From positions 1 to 16,952 of the forward strand of contig CAMIFA010000116.1 in NCBI GenBank assembly GCA_946221495.1: a DNA stretch of 16,952 bases, written 5' to 3'. Below, piece by piece: positions 1 through 6,524 of the stretch; position 1 is the stretch's first letter; each line of letters opens with the position of its first letter. Below the pieces are notes generated by a model that had not been told where the DNA came from, searched no databases, and was given only the letters and a program-made list of their open reading frames with translations. The translations under genes were made by a program, and so were the position numbers. This DNA is from an uncultured cyanobacterium (GTDB lineage: Bacteria; Cyanobacteriota; Cyanobacteriia; Cyanobacteriales; Chroococcidiopsidaceae).

Positions 1-172
1 CTAGATTCACTCGCTCATCTGTACACTGAGCCGAGAGAATTGTTGCTACCAGCAGTTGCACTGGAGTTTCATAGTTAAGCGTACACGGAGCAACTGGATA
101 TAGTTTCTTCAGGCGAACTAAAATCTCCAGCGCTCGTTGTTTTTTAGCTGACCATTTACGAGTAATGCTCAC
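1..172 (-). CDS. nth: Endonuclease III (N-terminal 57 codons, runs off left edge)
   Basis: This is the beginning of a base-excision-repair DNA glycosylase/AP lyase that removes oxidised pyrimidines; the gene continues past base 1. I translated it by hand from the minus strand. After a basic N-terminus containing TRKWSAKK, it reads ALEILVRLKKLYP and then ETPVQLLVATILSAQCTDER. The LLxATILSAQxTD block is the hallmark of the Nth/MutY HhH-GPD fold. The lysine, aspartate and 4Fe-4S cysteines of the active site lie outside the window. The start is GTG at 172-170. It overlaps the TGA stop of rseP (171-169) in a GTGA arrangement, which suggests translational coupling with the upstream protease gene. 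The identification is firm; the exact start is likely but not proven. Confidence 0.9.
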   Translation of the reverse strand, partial: MSITRKWSAKKQRALEILVRLKKLYPVAPCTLNYETPVQLLVATILSAQCTDERVNL

Positions 173-1260
173 TGAAACAATTTCTGTACCCAAGCCAAGT
201 TTGCGGTATCACGCACGATCAAGAAGATTCCTAAACCCAACAATACCATTAGTCCGGTTTGCATAACACCGTCTTGAATGTGTGTTGGTAGTGGTTTGCC
301 TCGCAATCCTTCAATTAGTAGAAAGGCTAGTTGACCACCATCTAAAGCTGGTAGAGGCAAAATATTGATAATAGCAAGGTTAATGCTGATCAATGCGGCA
401 AACTGAAACAGGCTTCCAGCATCTGATTGAGCAATGCTAGCGCCAATTTCGACAATTTTTACAGGACCTGCTACTTGAGAAGCTGTTTGACCAAAGTTGC
501 TAATTAGCTGCACAAAACCTTGACCCGTGAGAACTACAATCCTTTGAAATTCTACTGCTGCCTTACTAAAAGCTTCCACTAAGTTAGCGGCACGGTAGCG
601 CACTACATTACCATGAGGAGCTAGTTGGACACCAATCCGACCGTTGCCGTCGGCTCCTGGTTCTGGAGTGACATTTAGAGAAAGTGTGCGATCGCCCCGC
701 TCAATTGTTAATGGTATTGATTTGTTGGCGTGTTCTTGAATAACTTTCCTTAAGGTTGGCAGCGATTCTTCGGAAGCACCTAGTTCTTTCCCATCTACTG
801 CCAAAATAATGTCGCCTGATTTCAGACCAGCTTTAACGGCGACAGAAGTTTGTTCTGTGACTACTTTGGGAACTAAAACACCTGGTTGGAAGTTAAATTG
901 TGGGACACCTACAGTAGCTATTTGCCCCACTAAGAGAAAGTAAGCAAAGATTAAATTTGCTATTACTCCAGCACTAATGACGATCGCGCGATCAAGAACA
1001 GGGCGATTGCGAAGTAAATTCGGGTCATTAGCCGGAATTTTGCTATCAGGATCGTCATCAGGAAAACCGACGTATCCGCCTAGGGGAATCGCCCGCACAG
1101 CGTACTCAGTTTCAGGTCCTTGGTATTTAAACAAAACTGGACCAAAACCAAGAGAAAAACGATTAACGTGGATACCTTGAGCGCGTGCGGCAATAAAGTG
1201 TCCTAGTTCGTGTACTACGATTAAAAGCGCTAAAACTGCGATCGCTGCCAAAACTGACAT
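169..1260 (-). CDS. rseP: RseP-like site-2 protease (M50 zinc metalloprotease) with one PDZ domain
   Basis: This is an intramembrane zinc protease that cuts membrane-bound regulators such as anti-sigma factors. At 363 residues it has the usual bacterial length. The first helix carries the zinc and catalytic motif HELGH (residues 17-21). The third zinc ligand is Asp307 in LPLPALDGGQ near the C-terminus. A single PDZ domain lies between them at about residues 125-200, with the ligand loop in the segment AVKAGLKSGDIILAVDGKEL. Further hydrophobic segments at about 93-115, 285-305 and 333-350 give the usual four-helix layout. The gene starts 35 bases after serS and its stop overlaps the nth start, so serS-rseP-nth is probably one operon. 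The substrate in this organism cannot be read from the sequence. Confidence 0.95.
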   Translation of the reverse strand: MSVLAAIAVLALLIVVHELGHFIAARAQGIHVNRFSLGFGPVLFKYQGPETEYAVRAIPLGGYVGFPDDDPDSKIPANDPNLLRNRPVLDRAIVISAGVIANLIFAYFLLVGQIATVGVPQFNFQPGVLVPKVVTEQTSVAVKAGLKSGDIILAVDGKELGASEESLPTLRKVIQEHANKSIPLTIERGDRTLSLNVTPEPGADGNGRIGVQLAPHGNVVRYRAANLVEAFSKAAVEFQRIVVLTGQGFVQLISNFGQTASQVAGPVKIVEIGASIAQSDAGSLFQFAALISINLAIINILPLPALDGGQLAFLLIEGLRGKPLPTHIQDGVMQTGLMVLLGLGIFLIVRDTANLAWVQKLFQ

Positions 1261-1295
1261 AGAAAAATTTAATCAAACTCAACATTTATTCAATT

Positions 1296-2588
1296 CTACG
1301 CTGCTTCACTTGTCAGCACCTCACGCCGCAGATAGGATTGCAGCACTTGGGGAACTTTCACTGTGCCATTCGGTTGTTGATAATTTTCCAAAATAGCTGC
1401 CATTGTCCGACCTACTGCCAAGCCAGAACCATTAAGCGTATGGACAAACTGCGTCCCTTTTTTTCCAGCTTCTTTAAAGCGAATACTACCCCGCCGCGCT
1501 TGAAAATCCCGGAAATTGGAACAACTAGAAATTTCTCTGTATGTGCCAGAGGAAGGTAGCCACACTTCTAAATCGTAGGTTTTAGCAGCAGAAAATCCTA
1601 AATCGCCCGTACATAATTCCACAACTCGGTAGGGTAACTGTAAAGCTTGCAAAATTGCTTCCGCATCATGGACTAGCTGTTGATGCTCTTGTTCGGAAGT
1701 GCTGGGATGCACAAATTTTACCAATTCAATTTTGTTGAATTGATGCAGGCGAATCAATCCCCGCGTATCTCGTCCATAACTCCCAGCTTCACGACGAAAA
1801 CAAGGAGTATAAGCGCAATGATAAATCGGCAGTTCTTCTGCCGCTATAATTTCATCGCGGTAGAGATTAGTAACAGGAACTTCAGCAGTAGGAGCAAGCC
1901 ATAAATCATCTTCAGCGCATTTGAAGCTTTCTTCCGCAAATTTAGGCAGTTGACCTGTTGCTGTGAGAGACTCGCTATTAATCAGCATCGGCGGCATAAC
2001 TTCTACATACCCAGCTGCTATTTGGCGCTCAAGCATCAATTGAATTAAGGCTCGTTCCAGAGCAGCACCAGCTCCGATTAAAGTCACAAAACGGCTCTGG
2101 GCGACTTTTACAGAACGCTGGAAGTTGAGAATGCCTAGTTTTTCACCTATCTCCCAATGCGGGAGAATGTCAGGGTTTTCGGGGATGTACTCGTTACCCC
2201 AGCGACGCACTTCGACATTTTCTGCCTCATTCTCACCGATAGGGGTAGATTCACTAGGTAAGTTAGGAAGTGCTAACAAAAGGATTTCTATCTGGGCTTT
2301 TAAATCTTTTTCCTGGGGTTCTAATTCATTCAACTGAAGCTTAATTTGATTCCCTTCTGCGCGTAAGCTCTGGATTTCTGCATCTTGAGGATCGACACCA
2401 GCTTTAATTTTCTGCCCGACTAATTTGCCAATTTCATTACTACGGGCTTGGAGGTGCGATCGCCTTGCTTCCAATTCCCGTTGTTGTACATCCAACTGTA
2501 TTATCGGCTGAATGTCATAGTTACCACGACTATGCAACCGCTCTTCAACTGTTTGGGGATTTTCCCGAATTTGCTTAATATCCAGCAC
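1296..2588 (-). CDS. serS: Serine--tRNA ligase
   Basis: This class II aminoacyl-tRNA synthetase charges tRNA-Ser, and also tRNA-Sec where present, in the cytoplasm. Its 430 residues are normal for bacterial SerRS. The N-terminal region (about residues 30-105) is rich in E, Q and K and forms the antiparallel coiled-coil arm that grips the long variable arm of tRNA-Ser. The catalytic core shows motif 2 (CFRREAGSYGRDTRG), the serine-binding segment SSCSNFRDFQARR and motif 3 (NGSGLAVGRTMAAILE). The start is ATG. It heads the probable serS-rseP-nth operon; the 113 bases separating it from the DUF3611 gene could carry its own promoter. Confidence 0.97.
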   Translation of the reverse strand: MLDIKQIRENPQTVEERLHSRGNYDIQPIIQLDVQQRELEARRSHLQARSNEIGKLVGQKIKAGVDPQDAEIQSLRAEGNQIKLQLNELEPQEKDLKAQIEILLLALPNLPSESTPIGENEAENVEVRRWGNEYIPENPDILPHWEIGEKLGILNFQRSVKVAQSRFVTLIGAGAALERALIQLMLERQIAAGYVEVMPPMLINSESLTATGQLPKFAEESFKCAEDDLWLAPTAEVPVTNLYRDEIIAAEELPIYHCAYTPCFRREAGSYGRDTRGLIRLHQFNKIELVKFVHPSTSEQEHQQLVHDAEAILQALQLPYRVVELCTGDLGFSAAKTYDLEVWLPSSGTYREISSCSNFRDFQARRGSIRFKEAGKKGTQFVHTLNGSGLAVGRTMAAILENYQQPNGTVKVPQVLQSYLRREVLTSEAA

Positions 2589-2701
2589 AGATTTTTCTCA
2601 GCCTAGTTGCTAGTATCTTTACTACCAACACATTAGTACACGAGAATATTATCGTCTTTTCAGCAGCAACCTGTATTTTCCTGATTTTTGACCCCTTATT
2701 A

Positions 2702-3289
2702 TTACTGCCGATTCACGCGATTAAGCAACCACAGCGAACCAATCAGTCCGGCAAAGTGAGCTGCAACTGTATTAGTATTTGCCTGCACTACAAAAATATC
2801 TAGTGGTCGGATGATCCTGCTAGGGTCAACTTGGAAAACCCCCACAGTAGCAGCTGGCAAAGTTAGTGACTTCGCCACAAGAGCGCCTATAATCGCTTGC
2901 GCTCCTACAAGGCTAATCAGCAGTCCCGCTAGGTTGATGCTCAATCCCAACTGCAACAGTTGAATTGTATCTGCCTTACGTGGACGATTATTCGGATTAG
3001 AAGATTGCAGTTGTCTAGAGATTCGAGTGTAACGAAAAGCCCAATATATGCTTGCTCCCAGCACAATTACGGCAACAACCGCAAAAAATATACCCAGCCC
3101 AGTTCCTATACTCCTTTGATTATTACTAGCTACGTCACGGCTGATACTAGCAAACCCTAGAATCACAGCAGCAACCACGCCTAGAACTAACTGCGCCCAG
3201 AAGCTAATCCAACCTGTAAGCCGGAACGCTTGGGCAATTTCCTGGAGATGTGAGGAAGGCTTGGAGTCGGACTTGTCTAACATATTCAT
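2702..3289 (-). CDS. DUF3611 family membrane protein
   Basis: This is a 195-residue integral membrane protein matching, from memory, the DUF3611 family of cyanobacteria and chloroplasts; its function is unknown. About 20 polar residues are followed by four hydrophobic segments at roughly 25-50, 65-88, 110-140 and 170-190. The linker after the second segment is arginine- and asparagine-rich. There is no cleavable signal peptide. Two in-frame ATGs lie close together (MNMLDKS); the first follows a GGGA stretch, but either could be used. It reads in the same direction as serS, 113 bases upstream. The family assignment rests on recognising the N-terminal HLQEIAQAFRLTGWISFWAQ block. Confidence 0.75.
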   Translation of the reverse strand: MNMLDKSDSKPSSHLQEIAQAFRLTGWISFWAQLVLGVVAAVILGFASISRDVASNNQRSIGTGLGIFFAVVAVIVLGASIYWAFRYTRISRQLQSSNPNNRPRKADTIQLLQLGLSINLAGLLISLVGAQAIIGALVAKSLTLPAATVGVFQVDPSRIIRPLDIFVVQANTNTVAAHFAGLIGSLWLLNRVNRQ

Positions 3290-3353
3290 TCCCAGTGTGC
3301 GTGGCTAGGATAGATCCTGATCACACTTACTCTATTCAACCATTAGCACGATC

Positions 3354-3381
3354 AAAAAAATGCCCTTTACTAGTGAAAGGG
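3354..3381 (-). terminator. Leftward intrinsic terminator with no obvious gene upstream
   Basis: Read on the minus strand, CCCTTT (3381-3376) pairs with AAAGGG (3368-3363) across a 7-base loop. After two bases comes a run of seven T (3360-3354). This is the classic shape of a factor-independent terminator. It lies about 65 bases upstream of the DUF3611 start, so it would end a transcript arriving from 3400-4040, where no leftward gene is recognised. Read on the plus strand, the stem is followed by a weaker AAATTTTT tract, so some bidirectional activity is possible. Confidence 0.5.
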
Positions 3382-3583
3382 GAAATTTTTAAAAGAGATA
3401 ACCAGCGATCGCCCATAATCAAGCATCAAAAAGCTTTTCTCCTAGCGAATTTGAGAACATCAGTAATTGCATATTTCTAGCTGTTTAGTTAAGACTCGCT
3501 ACTTTAAAGCCAAAATCTCAGCGCTGAGTGAATCCACCAATATAATTAGCAGTTTAGCAATTTAACCAACGATTGTGATTACA

Positions 3584-3630
3584 GAGCGCAATCAAAGAAG
3601 TTGGTGAGTAATTCTCCAAAATTGGCGCTC
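3584..3630. other. Nested inverted repeat, possible structured RNA
   Basis: GAGCGCAAT (3584-3592) pairs with ATTGGCGCTC (3621-3630), leaving one bulged G. Inside it, TTGG (3601-3604) pairs with CCAA (3616-3619), and two or three further pairs close a small loop. Two coaxial stems in 47 bases of non-coding DNA suggest a structured RNA or a protein-binding dyad. Either strand could be transcribed; the orphan terminator at 3354-3381 favours leftward reading. I do not recognise it as a known RNA family. Confidence 0.35.
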
Positions 3631-3765
3631 AAAATTCAAATATCCAAAAACTTCAGCAAATTTTTAGACTTTTGCTCCGTAAACCATGATTTTTTTAGTA
3701 TAATTTCTTACAGCGAACTTAATTTTTCCAGCCCAACAATTTCTTAGTGAATATCTAAATTCAAG

Positions 3766-3885
3766 ATGATTTATGTTGTCAAGAAATTGTCACTACTACC
3801 AAGGCGATTAGGAGGTGCTATTACAATTACCCAATTTCTATCGAGTACACTTAGAGGACTGGGAAAAATCCTTAATCAGATTTAG
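3766..3885 (+). CDS. Possible 39-residue basic, amphipathic peptide or gene remnant
   Basis: ATG at 3766 opens 39 codons ending in TAG. The product contains KKLSLLPRRLGG and later STLRGLGKILNQI: leucine- and isoleucine-rich with regularly spaced arginine and lysine, as in an amphipathic helix. There is no good ribosome binding site before the ATG. A TATAAT box lies 62 bases upstream, and the start codon falls in the loop of a 10-base inverted repeat. Just after the stop, another frame gives a short basic stretch (KPRIKRLKLRQ), which would fit a decayed longer gene. I do not recognise the family; coding status is uncertain. Confidence 0.2.
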   Translation: MIYVVKKLSLLPRRLGGAITITQFLSSTLRGLGKILNQI

Positions 3886-3984
3886 CAGACAAACCCAGAA
3901 TTAAGCGTTTAAAATTGCGTCAACACCACTTTACTCGAAGATGCAAATAATATTCCCAGTCTAACTACGCTTTAAAGAAAACGG

Positions 3985-4018
3985 ATTTCTAGCATGGGCT
4001 ACCCTCTACACTAGAAAT
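3985..4018. promoter_or_regulatory. Dyad just upstream of padR, candidate operator or leader hairpin
   Basis: ATTTCTAG (3985-3992) and CTAGAAAT (4011-4018) are perfect inverted repeats. In RNA the stem could extend by two G-U pairs. The loop holds GGGCTACCC, which could form its own 3-bp stem. The dyad ends 22 bases before the padR start codon, and a CATAAT sequence resembling a -10 box lies between them (4030-4035). PadR proteins commonly repress their own operon through a dyad near the promoter, so autoregulation is a reasonable inference, but the sequence does not match the ATAC/GTAT-type sites known for some PadR members. Confidence 0.35.
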
Positions 4019-4040
4019 TTCCTAACAGGCATAATAGCAT

Positions 4041-4400
4041 ATGAAACTTGAGGATATCTATCAGTTTTTTCAAAATCCTCCGCCGACGTATTTAAGTCAA
4101 GAACTAGCAGTGTGTTATGTTCTATCAGTTTTGTTACGGGGAGAATCTTACGGAACTGAGCTGATCGAACAACTTGAAAGCGCATACCCATTGTATCGTC
4201 TTTCGGATACCGTCCTTTATAACGCGCTTAAGTTTTTGGAAGATAAAAAGGCTATTACCAGTCATTGGCAAAAAGTCCAAGGACGCGGACGACCCAGGCG
4301 GATGTATCAGGTTAGTCCAGAGTGGCAAGAACAAGCTGAGAATTTGGCTCGGCTTTGGCAAGCTTACATCAGTGGGGGATTAAAGACTGATAATAAATAA
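4041..4400 (+). CDS. PadR family winged-helix transcriptional regulator
   Basis: This 119-residue DNA-binding regulator consists almost wholly of a PadR-type winged helix at about residues 20-95. The helix-turn-helix contains VLSVLLRGESYGTELIEQL, followed by the recognition segment YRLSDTVLYNALKFLEDKKA and the wing (QGRGRPRRMYQVSPEW). The G-R-P-R-R-x-Y wing is diagnostic of the family. The long C-terminal dimerisation helix of classical PadR is short here, as in the PadR-s2 type. The ATG follows GCAT without a Shine-Dalgarno sequence. The CCB1-like gene begins 22 bases downstream, so the two are probably co-transcribed. The ligand is unknown. Confidence 0.88.
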   Translation: MKLEDIYQFFQNPPPTYLSQELAVCYVLSVLLRGESYGTELIEQLESAYPLYRLSDTVLYNALKFLEDKKAITSHWQKVQGRGRPRRMYQVSPEWQEQAENLARLWQAYISGGLKTDNK

Positions 4401-4422
4401 AGTAGCTTGGTTAACTTAAATT

Positions 4423-4950
4423 ATGAATACTTTTATTGTTCCATCTACCTTGCTGCTAACTTCGTTGTTGTTTGTAGGGCTATTTTTCTTTATCCGTGCG
4501 TCTGTTAAAGATCGAACTAAAGAAGTTAGATTAGTATCTGAGCAAGCGGAAACATCTTTAATGATGCAATTACAGCAGTATTTTCAGGAGCGTTCTTATA
4601 AAGTTGCGAAGATAGATCCAGAGCAGGACTCTGTCACATTTGAAGGAATTGTTAGACCCAGCGTTTTTCTAGCTATTTTTCTGACGCTGCTTGCAGCTAT
4701 TGGGATGCTTTGTCTAGGACTAGTTTTATCACTGCTTTTTCCCAGTTTCGGAATGATTTTTCTTTCGCTAGTGCTTTTGTCTCCTGCTGCTGGTTTTTTC
4801 TACTGGAAAAAAGCGCGGCGTAAAGAGCAGGTGTCGCTGAAGCTAGAGAACACAAAAAGCGAATCTCTACAAAGCAGAATTACTGTTACTGCTCATCGCG
4901 ATGAACTTTTGCAGTTACAACAAGCGCTACGCTTAAAAGAGTCGGACTAA
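4423..4950 (+). CDS. CCB1-like cofactor assembly protein of complex C (DUF3529)
   Basis: This is a 175-residue membrane protein that I recognise, with moderate certainty, as the cyanobacterial relative of CCB1. In plants and algae CCB1 helps attach heme c(i) to cytochrome b6. The N-terminal hydrophobic helix (about 7-25) is followed by the family-typical FFIRASVKDRT. A soluble segment then leads into two close helices (about 78-100 and 105-127) and a positively charged KKARRKE border. The tail (150-175) is glutamine- and leucine-rich and predicted helical. The start is ATG, 22 bases after padR. The stop codon abuts the leftward terminator of the convergent DUF3155 gene. The main alternative is an unrelated cyanobacterial membrane protein of unknown function. 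Confidence 0.65.
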   Translation: MNTFIVPSTLLLTSLLFVGLFFFIRASVKDRTKEVRLVSEQAETSLMMQLQQYFQERSYKVAKIDPEQDSVTFEGIVRPSVFLAIFLTLLAAIGMLCLGLVLSLLFPSFGMIFLSLVLLSPAAGFFYWKKARRKEQVSLKLENTKSESLQSRITVTAHRDELLQLQQALRLKESD

Positions 4951-4989
4951 AAAAATCACCTCACTCAAACACTGGCGTTAAAGTGAGGT
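4949..4989 (-). terminator. Intrinsic terminator for the DUF3155 transcript
   Basis: AGTGAGGT (4982-4989) and ACCTCACT (4958-4965) form a perfect 8-bp stem with a 16-base loop. In the leftward reading the stem is followed, two bases after it, by seven T (4955-4949). It lies about 105 bases beyond the DUF3155 stop and directly against the convergent ccb1 stop codon, keeping the two transcripts apart. The same stem lacks a T tract on the plus strand, so it is less convincing as a terminator for ccb1. Confidence 0.7.
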
Positions 4990-5095
4990 TGATAACTCAA
5001 GTTGCTCCATACTGGCAATAGCTAGAACTCACAAAAAAATCAATATTTCCGAGAAATTCCCAGCTTTTGTACCATCTATTAGCTCAATAAGGTAA

Positions 5096-5410
5096 CTATT
5101 TACCTCGAGCGACAGTTTCTTTCTCTTGTGGGCTTTCTAACACCCGCAGACTAGGAAACAAGAAATGATTTTCTTCCACATATTGAGCGCCAAACAGCCC
5201 TTTTTCTGCCCAGAAATAACGATCTGTCGTATGTTCATTCCGTTTAACGAGTAGTAGCGCTGGTGGTAATATACCCTCTGCCTGAATAAATTTTCGAGCA
5301 GCTGTCACAGGTTTATCCTCACCGCTTTCGATGCTAAATTGAGCTACGTGCTCGAGGATACGGCGTCCTTCTTGGCGACGACGACTTTTACGCTTCCGTC
5401 TCCTTGCCAA
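5096..5410 (-). CDS. DUF3155 family protein (small basic cyanobacterial protein)
   Basis: This 104-residue soluble protein is of a strongly conserved cyanobacterial family, recognised as DUF3155; its function is unknown. The N-terminus is very basic (RRRKRKSRRRQEGRR), suggesting nucleic-acid or ribosome contact. It is followed by SIESGEDKPVTAARKFI and the family block KRNEHTTDRYFWAEKG and FGAQYVEENHFLFPSLRVLE. The start is TTG at 5410. It is supported by a strong AGGAGG eight bases upstream, the best ribosome binding site I noticed in the window, and by the conserved ARRRKRKS N-terminus. The 312 bases upstream are non-coding. Transcription should end at the stem-loop at 4949-4989. Confidence 0.82.
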   Translation of the reverse strand: MARRRKRKSRRRQEGRRILEHVAQFSIESGEDKPVTAARKFIQAEGILPPALLLVKRNEHTTDRYFWAEKGLFGAQYVEENHFLFPSLRVLESPQEKETVARGK

Positions 5411-5722
5411 CTTCTTGTCCTCCTCTTATTAAGCTGACGATTGTAGTCATAGTTACAAAAGCCGTCGCCAGTATATGAGATTGAGTTTTAAAAATCAATA
5501 CTTGTTAAGGTTTTGATACAAATGGCGGAATATTAGCAACAAAAGTTTTATTAATGTCAGAAGAAGCTTTGTTTTGGAGTATTAACTTACTCTTTTTAAA
5601 GAAAAAAACAAGAATTAGCGATCGCTAATCCAGCTAGGAGTAACACAAAGGCAGACAAGCAACATTCCTTATAGGTGTGGTCAGCTAATGACTAATGACC
5701 AAGGACTAAGGACTATAGAGCA
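5411..5722. other. Intergenic region with HIP1 site and tandem heptamers
   Basis: No coding frame is visible. The region is A/T-rich, holds one HIP1 octamer near 5619, and carries the four-copy heptamer array at 5686-5713 just past the stop of the small membrane protein. It should contain the promoter of the leftward DUF3155 gene, but I cannot place a convincing -35/-10 pair. Confidence 0.5.
5686..5713. repeat. Four tandem heptamers (STRR type)
   Basis: The 28 bases read as four consecutive 7-mers: TAATGAC, TAATGAC, CAAGGAC, TAAGGAC. Short tandemly repeated repetitive sequences with a 7-base period are known from cyanobacterial genomes, mainly heterocystous ones. Related single or double units occur elsewhere in the window, near 6580-6590, 8853-8864, 9060-9073 and 15787-15800. 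Confidence 0.65.
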
Positions 5723-5974
5723 TCAATTTAGCTGTCGTGAATTTATCCTTTTAGTAATCCAACCAGCTAATCCACTGATAATTGTACCAGCCATCAGAAT
5801 GCCGATCGCCGGACTAAACAACGGTTGCCATAGTTGATACCAGAGATTTAAACCAAGGGGTAAACCAGCAGTACGCCCGATAGCCGCGATCATTAGCCAG
5901 AAGAAGCCAAATAAAACTAGAAAAAAATCTGCTACTAAAAATGAATTTAGCCAACCCAAAACTTTATCTTTCAT
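5723..5974 (-). CDS. Small membrane protein with two predicted helices, unknown function
   Basis: This 83-residue protein has two clear hydrophobic segments at about 11-33 (FLVADFFLVLFGFFWLMIAA) and 52-72 (LFSPAIGILMAGTIISGLAG). They are joined by a short loop with the aromatic patch LNLWYQLWQP. The basic C-terminus (KRINSR) would face the cytoplasm under the positive-inside rule, as would the lysine-bearing N-terminus. The start is ATG with a weak GAAG upstream. It looks like a conserved cyanobacterial small membrane protein, but I cannot name a family. It lies 99 bases downstream of the TPR gene in the same direction. Confidence 0.65.
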   Translation of the reverse strand: MKDKVLGWLNSFLVADFFLVLFGFFWLMIAAIGRTAGLPLGLNLWYQLWQPLFSPAIGILMAGTIISGLAGWITKRINSRQLN

Positions 5975-6073
5975 GAAATTAACTTCTAAATTGTCAAAAG
6001 GTGAGTTAAGTTCTTGCTACAAGATCATTTACAACAGAAGCGGTTGGATAACGAGCGTTATTGATAATTGGAT

Positions 6074-6496
6074 TTAAGGTTCAAACAGCCACTTTTGGAT
6101 TCTTTGTAAACTTTTCCAGTCTGGTTTTCTGCTTAAACCATCAGCAATACTTTGTTTAATTTCATCCCGTATTTCTGAATCTACCATGATCAGCTGCATT
6201 GCTAGATCAACGTGCTCCCGCACACCACTTTGACCAGTTTCCAACATTGCCACAGCTAAGTTAACTCTTGCTTGGGCATCTTGGGGATGTAACTTAACTG
6301 CCTTCTGTGCGGCTTTGTAAGCTGAGGTAGCTTGATCATTTAATAAATAAAGCCATGCCAAACAAGCCCAGGCAGCACTGCTTTTAGGAGCGCGATCACA
6401 AATTTCTTGAAAAACCGGAATTAAATAAGCTGGTTTTTCTCCAGCTTGATAGCGTTCTAAACCACTGGCAAACAGAGAATCAACCGTTTCGGGCAT
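6074..6496 (-). CDS. TPR repeat protein
   Basis: This 140-residue soluble protein of about two to three tetratricopeptide repeats is expected to be a protein-protein interaction scaffold. Recognisable repeat units are at about residues 38-71 (SSAAWACLAWLYLLNDQAT, with AYKAAQKAVKLHP in helix B) and 72-105 (AQARVNLAVAMLETGQ, then the next helix). The residue spacing W/L/Y-A-P follows the TPR pattern. A C-terminal extension contains DWKSLQRIQKWLFEP. There is no signal peptide or membrane segment. The start is ATG with no visible Shine-Dalgarno sequence. It follows the Fe-S carrier gene by 97 bases in the same direction; whether they work together is unknown. Confidence 0.8.
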   Translation of the reverse strand: MPETVDSLFASGLERYQAGEKPAYLIPVFQEICDRAPKSSAAWACLAWLYLLNDQATSAYKAAQKAVKLHPQDAQARVNLAVAMLETGQSGVREHVDLAMQLIMVDSEIRDEIKQSIADGLSRKPDWKSLQRIQKWLFEP

Positions 6497-6524
6497 AACA
6501 CAAGCAAGAACTAAGGGAATTAAA

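Larger units (their letters stand above)
3290..4040. other. 750-base region without a clear gene, rich in inverted repeats
   Basis: No frame longer than about 40 codons looks coding here, apart from the unconvincing open stretch entering from the DUF3611 gene. What can be seen is a leftward intrinsic terminator (3354-3381), a HIP1 site, a perfect 12-base palindrome CTCAGCGCTGAG (3517-3528), nested stems at 3584-3630, a TATAAT box at 3699-3704, a 10-base inverted repeat (3736-3745 with 3781-3790), a 39-codon ORF (3766-3885) and a dyad just before padR (3985-4018). I found no tRNA-like T-loop, and none of the conserved rnpB or tmRNA sequences I looked for. Confidence 0.6.

Noticed and set aside
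3250..3480. Open plus-strand frame of 76 codons entering from the DUF3611 gene
   Set aside because: It begins inside the DUF3611 gene on the opposite strand, runs through the terminator hairpin and a HIP1 site, and its translation shows no domain or family-like pattern.
3290..4040. rnpB, tmRNA, 6S or a tRNA in the long intergenic region
   Set aside because: I looked for the conserved rnpB core, the tmRNA start and tRNA T-loop signatures on both strands and saw none. I had no 6S pattern firm enough to test, and structure alone does not identify a family.
4134..4361. Minus-strand frames opposite padR
   Set aside because: They are shadows of the PadR winged helix, which has clear motifs on the plus strand.
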